Positions 9,747 to 18,602 of a stretch of 64,000 nucleotides of DNA are shown here, in pieces; the first letter of the stretch is position 1, and each line of letters opens with the position of its first letter. Position numbers and translations under genes: made by a program. Below the pieces are notes generated by a model that saw only the letters and a list, made by a program, of their open reading frames with translations, ran no database searches and was not told the DNA's origin. This DNA comes from Desulfomonile sp963700305 (GTDB lineage: Bacteria; Desulfobacterota; Desulfomonilia; Desulfomonilales; Desulfomonilaceae): contig CAVOXB010000011.1 of assembly GCA_963700305.1 (NCBI GenBank), positions 62,001-126,000 on the forward strand, read 5' to 3'.

Positions 9747-10035
9747 GTAGGAAGGGCGGGAGCAGCGGTACGGTCAGTAATCGGGTTTAGTTCAACTAGG
9801 CGTGGCGACCAGCATTAAGGCTTTCGGTTCCCACGTCGTTTTTTTTGGAATCGGTCGCAAGACCTTCCGCGGATCGGGTCAAGAATCGCCTAGACAGCGA
9901 GGCAGAAACCTCCACGGGCCACGTAAGGGAATCTTGAAAACTAATTAAGATGTTTTGGGGAGGAATCCGGGGAAACCGAAACAAAAACGGTCTCCCCGCA
10001 ACTCTTCAGAGGGCTACAAAGTTGCACTGCAGCTC

Positions 10036-10971
10036 TTAAATGGTGGGGCGAGGAAGAAGTCCGGCCTTTTGGGCTATTTCTCCGACCTTTTCTTCCCACT
10101 CGATTGCCATAATGTGGACTCCGGCGATGCCCTTCATTTCCCGTAGCTGCTGTATAGTCTCAACAGCAATTATAATACCTTCTTCCGCCTGTTTTTCCTT
10201 GGGTGTGTCCTTCATCCTTTTGAGGAGTTCTTCCGGCACATCCATTCCAGGCACGTTGTTGGCCATATATCGGGCCATGCCGAAAGACTTGAAAGGTGTC
10301 ACTCCACCGAGGATGAAGACCTTCTCATGAAGTCCCCGATCCACAACTCCTTTCATCCATTCCCCGAATTTTGTCAAATTGAAGATACACTGCGTTTGGA
10401 TGAATTCCACGCCAGCAGCCACTTTTTTGGCAAGCCTGGGAACACGGATCTCGAACGGATCTGCAAAGGGGTTTTCTGCCGCACCAATAAACAGCTTGGG
10501 AACACCTTTTATTTCATCGCCTCCCAGGAACTTGCCTTCGTCCCGCATGTTTCGGACCGTATGGATCAGCTGTATGGAGTCGAGATCAAAAACGTTCTTC
10601 GCAGCAGGATGATCACCGAACTTCTGATGATCGCCTGAGAGGCAAAGCATGTTCTTGACGCCGAGCGCTGCGCCGCCGAGCACATCGCTCTGTATCGCAA
10701 TACGGTTTCTGTCGCGGCAAACCATCTGCATGACGGGTTCAAGGCCTTCCTGCATCATGATCACAGCGGAAGAGATTGAAGACATTCTCACGACGGAGGT
10801 CTGATTGTCCGTTATATTGAAAGCGTCCGCATTATTCTTCAGCAAGCCGCATTTTTTTCGGATGACTTCCGGATCAGCGCCTCGAGGAGGGCCGCATTCG
10901 CCGGTCACTGCAAACTGGCCGGACCTGAGTATCTTTTCGAGTCTGCTGTCTGTTTTACACTCGACGCTCAT
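10036..10971 (-). CDS. metF: Methylenetetrahydrofolate reductase MetF
   Basis: Catalyses reduction of methylene-THF to methyl-THF, a step of methionine synthesis and of the methyl branch of the Wood-Ljungdahl pathway. 311 residues, a TIM-barrel protein of the MetF family. TGECGPPRG near residue 25 holds the conserved Glu, with SGDHQKFGDHP and QTQCIFNLTKF further on. Its start overlaps the end of metV by four bases. MetF partnered by MetV is the type known from acetogens and sulfate reducers, where electrons come through iron-sulfur partners instead of NADH directly; that role is inferred here from context. Confidence 0.93.
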   Translation of the reverse strand: MSVECKTDSRLEKILRSGQFAVTGECGPPRGADPEVIRKKCGLLKNNADAFNITDNQTSVVRMSSISSAVIMMQEGLEPVMQMVCRDRNRIAIQSDVLGGAALGVKNMLCLSGDHQKFGDHPAAKNVFDLDSIQLIHTVRNMRDEGKFLGGDEIKGVPKLFIGAAENPFADPFEIRVPRLAKKVAAGVEFIQTQCIFNLTKFGEWMKGVVDRGLHEKVFILGGVTPFKSFGMARYMANNVPGMDVPEELLKRMKDTPKEKQAEEGIIIAVETIQQLREMKGIAGVHIMAIEWEEKVGEIAQKAGLLPRPTI

Positions 10972-11636
10972 CGTTGAAAGTCCTCCCTGATCATCTTACG
11001 GGGACCGCCGTCCCTGTTGGTTCTCCAGTCATTGGCGGGCATGATGTCTTCGTAGCGATCCATCTGTCCGAGGGATTTCAGCCGATCAATAATGAGTTGC
11101 CATGCGCAATCCACGTCAGGATCGATTTCACACTTGCCTTTGTTGGAGCCGCCGCATGGACCGTTCAGAAGGCTCTTGGAACATCTGGCTATGGGACAAA
11201 TGCCGCCGGTGTAGTAAAGTTTGCACTCTCCACAGGTCTGACAGCGTTCCACGTAATAGCCTTCCTTTTTGGAGCCGCCGACGAACGTGGTATTCAAAGC
11301 TGGATAAATGGGTTTTTCGGTATATTTTTCAGCCATAAACTGAACACCTGCGCCACAAGCCATTGAGATCACGGCATCCACTTCAGGAACGATGCTCTCG
11401 ACTTGATCGACATATTCCGGATCGCATTGTCTTTCTACGGTCTTTTCAATTATCTCTATCGGGTTACCCGCTTTGTCTCGAGCCATTCTGAGTTGGCTGG
11501 AAAGAACGCGCACCTCATCGTGACCGCCGGTGAGACAGACTGTGACACAGCCGCCACACCCCAAGACCATGATTTTGTTTAGCCCTTCCGCCATGCGCAT
11601 GATTTCATCGAAGGGTTTTCGTTCGCCTATGACCAT
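10968..11636 (-). CDS. metV: MetV, zinc/iron-sulfur partner of methylene-THF reductase
   Basis: 222 residues of the methylene-THF reductase C-terminal family. Cysteine-rich motifs are visible: MVLGCGGCVTVC at residue 24, then RCQTCGECKLYYTGGICPIARC and LLNGPCGGSNKGKCEI. The last of these occurs in all members I recall. In characterised systems MetV binds MetF and is needed for its activity. It lies between mvhD (30-base gap) and metF (four-base overlap), all on the minus strand, so one operon is likely. Confidence 0.9.
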   Translation of the reverse strand: MVIGERKPFDEIMRMAEGLNKIMVLGCGGCVTVCLTGGHDEVRVLSSQLRMARDKAGNPIEIIEKTVERQCDPEYVDQVESIVPEVDAVISMACGAGVQFMAEKYTEKPIYPALNTTFVGGSKKEGYYVERCQTCGECKLYYTGGICPIARCSKSLLNGPCGGSNKGKCEIDPDVDCAWQLIIDRLKSLGQMDRYEDIMPANDWRTNRDGGPRKMIREDFQR

Positions 11637-11666
11637 TTTACGCCTCCAAAGGGACTTTACTGTGGT

Positions 11667-12107
11667 TTAAGCCGCTTTATCAGTTTTGTTTCGGTTTTTC
11701 TTATTGAGAGGGCTCGGGCCCAAATTCTTAATACGTTCGGTGAATTCACGAGCAACTTCAGCGAATCTCGGGCCCATGGCGGCGCTCATGTTAAACATTT
11801 CGAGTCGTTCAGGTTCGAGTCCCACTTCTTGAATGAGTTTTTTCGTATAATTCACCCTGGGTTTTGCCACCAGGTTTCCGTGAATGAAATGGCAATCACC
11901 TTCAAGGCATCCGGCTACGTATACTCCATCCGCGCCTTTTTCGAAGGCTCGGAGGAGGAAAACCGGGGTGATTTTCCCCGTGCAAGGCAGGCGAATGACG
12001 CGAATATTCGTCGGATATTCAAGTCTCATGCTTCCGGCGAGGTCTGCTGCACCGTAAGCGCAATAATGACAACAGAATGCAACGATAGTAGGCTCAAAGT
12101 CTGCCAT
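11667..12107 (-). CDS. mvhD: MvhD-type hydrogenase/heterodisulfide reductase iron-sulfur subunit
   Basis: 146 residues of the MvhD (FrhD) family, a 2Fe-2S electron-transfer subunit linking hydrogenases or dehydrogenases to HdrA. The conserved cysteines are at FCCHYCAYGAADLAG, RLPCTGKI and VAGCLEGDCHF. It is first of an mvhD-metV-metF operon. In other anaerobes MvhD bridges HdrABC to MetFV, but no hdr gene is in this window. Confidence 0.9.
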   Translation of the reverse strand: MADFEPTIVAFCCHYCAYGAADLAGSMRLEYPTNIRVIRLPCTGKITPVFLLRAFEKGADGVYVAGCLEGDCHFIHGNLVAKPRVNYTKKLIQEVGLEPERLEMFNMSAAMGPRFAEVAREFTERIKNLGPSPLNKKNRNKTDKAA

Positions 12108-12653
12108 TGGTTCGGTCTCCTGGGTCTATTCATCTTGTGGAAATACGATGGGTGAGCAACAAATCTAAACCAATGAGAGAAAAAAATCAAGAAGTCAAAA
12201 TCTTCCGGCGACCATTTAATATTCTACCACACAAAACTAAAGTTTCAATAGGGCAAACCCTACTACGGTTCTTTTTTATTCGCCACCCATAATATTGGTC
12301 ATTCCTTAGTTCGCAAATGTGGGAAGTTAATTGCTACTCGTGAACGGGGAAGGACTTAATTAATCGAAACAGTCCCTTGCCGATACACTCTTTTCTTTCC
12401 CCATGACTGAATGATTACCGGAAGAAGTGACCATTCCGTTATCAGGGGAAAATCCGGCCGCCCTCGATCTGCCAGCGACGGACGTTCTTGCCCGTCATTC
12501 CGGCGAAGGCCGGAATCCAGTCTGGACACCGGCCTTCGCCGGGGTGACGATCACGCCTGTGGCGGGACGCGACGATTCTTCTTACGTCACTACATTGACT
12601 CGCACCGTTTCTCCCCCTCGTAACTGAAGGGTTACGGAAGAATTCTTTTTGTC
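12108..12653. other. Intergenic region between mvhD and the cobalamin leader
   Basis: About 550 bp without a gene, divergent between the mvhD operon and the cobalamin operon. It holds an AT-rich part (12150-12300), where the mvhD promoter should lie, and a family C inverted repeat at 12494-12548, listed separately. Confidence 0.6.
12494..12548. repeat. Inverted repeat, family C (GTCATTCC...GGTGAC type)
   Basis: GTCATTCCGGCGAAGGCCGG followed by AATCCAG and later CCGGCCTTCGCCGGGGTGAC. The outer ends and the inner arms are inverted copies. Related copies lie at 56388-56470 and 61038-61118. This resembles the widespread GTCATTCC...GAATCCAG class of intergenic palindromic elements. Confidence 0.75.
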
Positions 12654-12682
12654 TTGACTGAAAGAATCTTCACTGTTACCCT
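12654..12682 (+). promoter_or_regulatory. Putative promoter of the cobalamin operon
   Basis: TTGACT at 12654-12659 is a near-perfect -35 box. Seventeen bases later TACCCT (12677-12682) is a poor -10 match. The position just ahead of the riboswitch supports it; the -10 box is weak. Confidence 0.4.
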
Positions 12683-12694
12683 GATATGTGGTTA

Positions 12695-12875
12695 GTTAAA
12701 GTGGATGGGTATCCCGAAAGGGATTCAAGGGAAAACGGTGAAAATCCGTTGCGGACCCGCCGCTGTGACCGGGGACGAAAGCCGTGAAACCACTGTCAAT
12801 TATTGATGGGAAGGACGGCGAGTAGGAGGAACCGGGAGCCAGAAGACCTGCCCATTGCGTAACCGGGTGTCATGC
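12695..12875 (+). ncRNA. Cobalamin (B12) riboswitch
   Basis: Adenosylcobalamin-type aptamer in the leader of the cobalamin operon. The conserved core reads GGTGAAAATCCG at about 12738-12749, then GCGGACCCGCCGCTGTGACC, then the B12 box GAGCCAGAAGACCTGCC at 12836-12852. The variable P1/P2 arms lie before and between. An intrinsic terminator follows at 12920-12948, so ligand binding probably ends transcription before cobU. Confidence 0.93.
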
Positions 12876-12919
12876 TCTTCGCGGATCGAGAGCCTGGCAA
12901 CAGGGATGAAAAACGGCAT

Positions 12920-12948
12920 CCTCGGGTTAGTACCCGGGGATTTTTTTT
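12920..12948 (+). terminator. Riboswitch-linked intrinsic terminator
   Basis: Eight-base-pair stem (12920-12927 with 12932-12939; one G-U pair), four-base loop TAGT, then A and eight T residues. It lies between the B12 box and cobU and is the likely expression platform of the riboswitch. Confidence 0.85.
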
Positions 12949-13054
12949 GCCCCTGACCATTGTTGCCCTCCGTGAATCGCGACTCCTGTACAGCCGGTCT
13001 TCGCCAGTCTTAAGATTCTAGCCGCACTTTTTCTAACAAGCCCAAAGGAATCCA

Positions 13055-13606
13055 ATGGCTCGTATTGTCCTCATTACAGGCGGAAGTAGAAGCGGAAAGA
13101 GCGATTATGCATTAAGGACCGCCGAAGCTCAGACAGGCAAACGAATTTTCTTGGCCACGTGTCCAGTTACAGACGAAGAAATCGCTCGACGAATCCAAAA
13201 ACACAGGGAACAGAGGAGCAACTCTAATTGGGAAACCATTGAAGAACCTGTGAGAATTGCCGAGATTCTGCGGAACACTCGGGAGTGTGACGTGTTTCTC
13301 TTGGATTGCCTTACGCTTTGGGTAAGCAATCTCATGTATCAGGCTTCTCAGAATGGGCAGGAGCTTACAGAAGATGAAATCGCCACCGAAACTGAAGACT
13401 TACTCACGGCCTGCGCGGAATTGAATGGTACGGTGATGTTCGTCACCAATGAGGTAGGTTCGGCAATAGTACCTGAGAACCCACTAGCAAGACGCTACAG
13501 GGATCTTGTCGGACGATGCAATCAAATAGTGGCCAGCGAAGCCGATGTGGTGACAATGGTTATCTGCGGGCTTCCGTTGAATCTTAAGGAAAGGAAAAAT
13601 AGATGA
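13055..13606 (+). CDS. cobU: CobU/CobP adenosylcobinamide kinase / guanylyltransferase
   Basis: Phosphorylates adenosylcobinamide and transfers GMP to it, in assembly of the lower ligand loop. 183 residues. The N-terminal P-loop GGSRSGKSDYAL is typical; LLDCLTLWVSNLM and the conserved C-terminal block TNEVGSAIVPENPLARRYRD follow. First gene after the riboswitch; its stop overlaps the cobT start by four bases. Confidence 0.95.
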   Translation: MARIVLITGGSRSGKSDYALRTAEAQTGKRIFLATCPVTDEEIARRIQKHREQRSNSNWETIEEPVRIAEILRNTRECDVFLLDCLTLWVSNLMYQASQNGQELTEDEIATETEDLLTACAELNGTVMFVTNEVGSAIVPENPLARRYRDLVGRCNQIVASEADVVTMVICGLPLNLKERKNR

Positions 13607-14667
13607 GCCTTCTGGAAAAGACAATCGCTCGAATAAAGCCGGCTGACGAAGGCGCTAAGGTGCAAGCAAAGCAAAGGTTGGATCAGTTGACAATGCCTTA
13701 CTGGGCATTGGGTAGGCTGATGGATCTGGCAATCGATCTCGCAGGGATTACCGGATCAATCAAGCCTGTTGTCGACAAACGGGTTGTGGTTACTATGGCG
13801 GGGGATCACGGAATCACTGCAGAAGGTGTCAGCCTGTATCCCAAAGAAGTAACCGTTCAAATGGTTTATAATTTCTTGCAGGGTGGAGCGGGAATAAACG
13901 CTATGGCGCGAGTGGTCAAGGCCGACGTCATAGTAGTAGATATGGGAGTGGCCGGAGAAATTTCGGGTGTTTCGGGTAATCCTAATTTTCTTTCCAGAAA
14001 GATCGCGCCGGGTACGCGAAATATGGCAAAAGGCCCGGCAATGACGCGCGATGAGGCTGCCAAAGCGGTGCAAGCCGGCGTTGAGGTGGGTTTGGAGCTT
14101 TGTTTTAACTACAATCTTTTCGGGACAGGAGATATGGGAATAGGGAATACCACTCCCAGCAGCGCGATTGTCTCGGCAATTACGGGCACCCCACCGAAAC
14201 AGGTGACGGGTAGAGGGACCGGCTTGGATGATGAGCAATTCAAAAGCAAAGTGTCAGTCATCGAACGAATTCTAGAGCTGAACAAACCTGATCCAAAAGA
14301 TCCATGGGACGTTTTGTCAAAGGTGGGCGGCTTTGAAATCGCGGGCATAGCCGGTCTGATTCTGGGGGCTGCTTCCATGCGCAAGCCTGTATTGATCGAC
14401 GGTTTCATCTCGACCGCAGGAGCGCTCATTGCTCATGGATTGTGTCCTGCAGCGGCGGATTATATGATTGCCGCACACCGCAGCGTGGAACAGGGCCACA
14501 GGATTGCCCTTGAACATTTGAAAAAGCAGCCCCTTTTGGATCTGGATATGAGGCTGGGCGAAGGGACCGGAGCAGCATTGGCCATGTCTCTTGTTGAGGC
14601 TGCAGTGCGCATTCTCACCGAAGTGGCCACCTTCGAGGAGGCGTCGGTGTCTACCGCCGATAAATGA
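13603..14667 (+). CDS. cobT: NaMN:5,6-dimethylbenzimidazole phosphoribosyltransferase CobT
   Basis: Activates the lower-ligand base as alpha-ribazole phosphate. 354 residues, the standard length. Recognised by VTMAGDHGITAEGVSLYP, the GTGDMGIGNTTPSSAI motif, and the catalytic Glu in LGEGTGAALAM near residue 325. Overlaps cobU by four bases. A 374-bp gap with a MITE-like element follows. Confidence 0.95.
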   Translation: MSLLEKTIARIKPADEGAKVQAKQRLDQLTMPYWALGRLMDLAIDLAGITGSIKPVVDKRVVVTMAGDHGITAEGVSLYPKEVTVQMVYNFLQGGAGINAMARVVKADVIVVDMGVAGEISGVSGNPNFLSRKIAPGTRNMAKGPAMTRDEAAKAVQAGVEVGLELCFNYNLFGTGDMGIGNTTPSSAIVSAITGTPPKQVTGRGTGLDDEQFKSKVSVIERILELNKPDPKDPWDVLSKVGGFEIAGIAGLILGAASMRKPVLIDGFISTAGALIAHGLCPAAADYMIAAHRSVEQGHRIALEHLKKQPLLDLDMRLGEGTGAALAMSLVEAAVRILTEVATFEEASVSTADK

Positions 14668-14832
14668 CGTTTAGTGTAGGGAAGGCGGGCGTTCATAGTG
14701 TGCAGAAAGTCTTGTGCGAATTAAGATTCCCCCTCTGGTTCTTTGAAACAAAGGGTGAAAAGGCCTCAGAATAAAGGTGGACAGATTCGTAGGCCATTGA
14801 CGTGTGGAATGACATGTCGTGTAGAGAAAATG

Positions 14833-14990
14833 TATTAGTAGCGGCCGGCGTCCCTGCCTGTCCCATAGAGGCAGGAAGCATCCAGGTTCACATGAGGACT
14901 TCGATACAGGCAGCGTGAAGCCGAAACAGCCTCCTCAAAAGCAAATGGGTGTAGCCGATTTGGCCGGCAGGGCCGCCGGCCGCCACTGGA
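14833..14990. repeat. MITE-like inverted-repeat element, family A copy 1
   Basis: The left end (14833-14867: TATTAGTAGCGGCCGGCGTC and on) and the right end (14957-14990) are inverted copies of about 25-30 bases. The interior shares short blocks with copy 2 at 21541-21668 (GCATCCAGGTTCACA here, GCATCTGGATTCACA there; AATGGGTG in both). No coding capacity. It separates cobT from the cobD-cobQ gene, inside the operon. Confidence 0.65.
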
Positions 14991-15041
14991 GAGACCCTGA
15001 TCCACCCTCATTCTTGCGCCTATACGGCAGAGAGAACTAAC

Positions 15042-17610
15042 ATGTCAGTCCCTAAACACGGCGGAAATCTTACTCATCTATCGAGGACATCGGGAATAGC
15101 TCGAGACAAAATCATTGATTTTTCTGCCAATATCAATCCCTTAGGACTTCCTGAATGGTTTCGGCCGCTTGTGAGTTCTGCGCTGGAATCGGTGGCGCAC
15201 TATCCTGACCCTGAAAACGCAGGCCTCATATCTGCCGTTTCCAAACGCTATGGGATTACTTCGGATGAGGCAATAGTTGGGAATGGATCCACCGAGATCC
15301 TGCATCTGTTGACCCGAGTGGTGAAAGTCAATCGAGCCATAATTCCGGTGCCCGCTTATTCTGATTATGCGCAAGCTGCAGCCAATGCAGGTCTCGAAAT
15401 ACTCAAATTCAGGTTGCAGGAATCCGACGATTTTATTCTGAACTTCAAGAGCCTTGAATCTGCGTTACATGGAAACGAGATAGTCTTTCTGTGTAATCCC
15501 AATAATCCAACAGGCAATTTGCTCGATCCCGCAGAGATCAGGCGTCTGGCAATGGCCAATCCTTCCAGCACCTTCGTAATAGACGAGGCTTTTGGCGACT
15601 TTGTGGAGAATTATAAGAGTCTCACGAAAGATCGGCCAAAAAACGTAGTGGTACTTCTGTCTCTCACCAAAATTTTCGCGATTCCAGGTCTAAGACTTGG
15701 CGCGGCGGTTGCTGATCCCTCAATTGTTGAAGCTGTAAGAGAGCTCCAGCCTTCATGGTCAGTAAATACAATTGCTCACGCTGTGGGTGAGGCCGCTCTG
15801 AATGACTCTGAGTATGTGAAGCTGAGTCGGGATTTTGTTGCTCTGCGTCGTTCGGAACTTCAGGGCCAGCTCGAATCGTTGCCCGGCTTGAAAAACTATC
15901 GCGCGGCAGCGAATTTCTTGTTTTTGCGCATTGATCGAAATGATCTGGATGCATCGGAGTTGGCCAGACGGACCCTTGAAGACGGAATTGCAATCAGGGT
16001 CTGCGCGAATTTCGATGGCCTTGACGGTAGATTTTTCAGGGTCGCTGTAAGAACAGCCGAAGAGAACGAACAATTGGTGGAGGCCCTGAAAAAGGCCCTG
16101 GGTTTGAGCCGCAAACCGCGTAAACCGCGTAAGAAACCTGCTCTAATGTTCCAGGGAACCAGTTCCAACGTGGGCAAGAGCGTTCTGACAGCTGCAATGT
16201 GCAGAATATTCCTTCAGGACGGTTACAGAGTCGCTCCCTTCAAATCCCAGAATATGTCTCTTAATTCGTTTGTTACCCGTAACGGCGGAGAAATGGGGCG
16301 AGCCCAAGTGGTCCAGGCGCAGGCGAGCAGGCTGGAACCCGATGTTCGCATGAATCCGATACTTCTCAAACCCAATACGGATACCGGCAGTCAGGTAATA
16401 GTGAGCGGTAAGCCGGTGGGCAACATGGACGTAATGGAGTATGTCAATTACAAGCCTGTCGCTTTCAAAGCTGCCAAGGAATCATACGACTCGCTTTCAG
16501 CAGAATTCGACGTCATCGTTCTCGAAGGAGCGGGCAGTCCGGGAGAAGTCAACCTCAAACACCACGACATCGTAAATATGCAAATGGCTAAATATTCCGA
16601 CGCGCCGGTTATTCTGGTCGGGGACATTGATCGCGGAGGGGTATTTGCCTCGTTTGTTGGTACGATGGAGGTGCTTGCTGAGTGGGAGCGAGCCCTTGTG
16701 GCTGGATTCCTGGTAAACAAGTTCCGCGGAAAAGAAGACCTTCTTCAAGATGCGATGGACTACACGCTCAAGCATACCAGGCGGCCAGTGTTGGGAATTG
16801 TGCCTTATTTACATAACCTTGGCTTACCTGAAGAAGACTCGGTGACATTCAAGACAGGGATATTCCCTCATTCCTCGCCTTCGGATGACTTTGTCGAAAT
16901 AGCTGTAATCGATCTGCCGCACATATCTAATTTTACAGATTTTGACGCGTTCCGAATCGAACCCGATGTGAGCTTGAAAGTAATCAGAAAAGCAAATGAG
17001 CTCAATCAGCCGGATGCCGTGATCCTTCCGGGAAGCAAAAATGTCATAGGCGATCTGCAGTATTTAAAAGACAACGGAATCGCAGCAAAAATAAGAGAAC
17101 TTATTGCAAGCAGAACAGAAGTGATCGGCATTTGCGGTGGATTTCAAATGATAGGCTCCGGTATTGCTGATCCTCATTATTTGGAATCCGACGGAAAAAC
17201 CATTACCGGTCTGGGTTTTCTGGACATCACTACTGTGCTTGCCTTGGAAAAAACACTCACTCGCACTGTAGGCGTGCACTTGGAATCCGGCCTTAGTGTT
17301 CATGGATATGAGATCCACCACGGTCAGAGTGAATGCCGCGGCACAGAGCCTTTCGTCAGGCAAGAAAACGGTTTGCTCGAAGGAGCAAAATCGACCCACG
17401 GCAATGTTTGGGGCACTTATCTGCACGGAATTTTCGATGCCGATGAATTCCGGCGTTGGTTCATCGACAGACTTCGGTCCAGAAAAGGTCTTGAGCCTAA
17501 AAGAAGCGTCTGCGCGGCTTACGATCTGGAGCCTGCGCTGGAACGCTTGGCTGAAACAGTACACCAGAAGCGTCAAGATGGAAGAGTTTTACCGATTGAT
17601 GGGACTTTAA
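15042..17610 (+). CDS. CobD-CobQ fusion: threonine-phosphate decarboxylase / cobyric acid synthase (one frameshift near its end)
   Basis: Residues 1-360 are a PLP-dependent CobD/CobC that makes aminopropanol phosphate (FSANINPLGLP, CNPNNPTGN, catalytic Lys near residue 210 in SLTKIFAIPGLRLG). A basic linker with repeated RKP units leads into cobyric acid synthase: P-loop GTSSNVGKS near residue 372, and a class I glutamine amidotransferase with Cys near residue 697 (GICGGFQM) and GYEIHHG. The linker has no Met, and CobQ's first strand is continuous with it, so the fusion looks real. Raw sequence reads on into CbiB. Removing one C at 17564-17565 gives the normal CobQ end (KMEEFYRLMGL) with a stop at 17608-17610. 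The span is 856 codons plus one base. Confidence 0.88.
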
Positions 17611-18566
17611 TGAGACTTGAATATCAAATTCTCATTGCGGTCGCGTTGGATTTTTTCACCGGCGATCCCAGAACGATTCCGCATCCGGTACAAGCGATCG
17701 CACGTCTAGCCATGTGGCTTGAAGAGGCTGTCCGGAGCGCGATCAGAAACGTAAGACTTGCGGGCGTTGTGGTCGCCTTTTCGGTGATTGCATTCACCGG
17801 CCTGATCACCTGGGGAATTATCCGGGTATCTTATGAATTGAGTCCATTTGTTGGTGACGTGATCTCTATGCTCTTCTTGTGTTTCGGCATCGCAGCTCGT
17901 GGCATGATCCAGCACAGTGAAAAGGTATATTCAGCATTGGCCGCGGGCTCACTCGAAGAGGCCAGACACAACGTATCCATGATTTGCGGCCGGGATACGG
18001 ATACACTCGACGAAACGGGCGTAATCAAGGCCACAGTGGAGAGCGTGGCCGAAAACATGGTGGACGCTGTCACTGCGCCGCTGTTCTATGCAGTAATTGG
18101 CGGGCCCGTAGGAATAATGGTTTACAAAGCCATAAATACGCTGGATTCCACTTTTGGATATAAGAACGAAAAATATCTGGAGTTCGGTTGGGCGTCTGCA
18201 AAGCTGGATGATGCGGCAAATATCATTCCTGCGAGGCTCACCGGTCTGCTGGTACCTTTGGCAGCAATAATTCTTCGACAAAAATGCCTGCAGTCCCTTT
18301 TGATTTTCATAAGAGACCGAAAGAAACACCCGAGCCCCAATGCAGGACATACCGAGGCTGCCGTTGCAGGCGCCCTTGGAATACAGCTCGGCGGGTTGAG
18401 CTACTATGGTGGTAAGCCATCGAATAAACCCACTTTGGGTGATCCGATCCTCCCGGTCGAATCGAATCAAATACTTGCAGCCAACAGGTTGCTATGGGTG
18501 ACATCAGGCCTGGCTCTGGCGATTTTCATGACGGCGAGGCTGATCGTGCTCGGTCATATTGTTTGA
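17610..18566 (+). CDS. cbiB: Adenosylcobinamide-phosphate synthase CbiB
   Basis: Integral membrane enzyme that joins adenosylcobyric acid to aminopropanol (phosphate), the two products of the preceding fused gene. 318 residues from ATG 17610, with the family start GDPRTIPHPVQAIARLA, several membrane helices, VESVAENMVDAVTAPLFY, and GHTEAAVAGALGIQLGG. In the raw sequence it is in frame with cobD-cobQ because of a probable extra base; the corrected arrangement is a TAATG stop/start overlap. Confidence 0.9.
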   Translation: MRLEYQILIAVALDFFTGDPRTIPHPVQAIARLAMWLEEAVRSAIRNVRLAGVVVAFSVIAFTGLITWGIIRVSYELSPFVGDVISMLFLCFGIAARGMIQHSEKVYSALAAGSLEEARHNVSMICGRDTDTLDETGVIKATVESVAENMVDAVTAPLFYAVIGGPVGIMVYKAINTLDSTFGYKNEKYLEFGWASAKLDDAANIIPARLTGLLVPLAAIILRQKCLQSLLIFIRDRKKHPSPNAGHTEAAVAGALGIQLGGLSYYGGKPSNKPTLGDPILPVESNQILAANRLLWVTSGLALAIFMTARLIVLGHIV

Positions 18567-18602
18567 ACGTCGAGAGCGTAGAGGAACTATTGTGGAGATA
18601 AT

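Noticed and set aside
15042..18566. A single 1174-residue CobD-CobQ-CbiB enzyme
   Set aside because: The neighbouring frame holds the normal CobQ end and a TAATG overlap with CbiB; one extra base explains the read-through.
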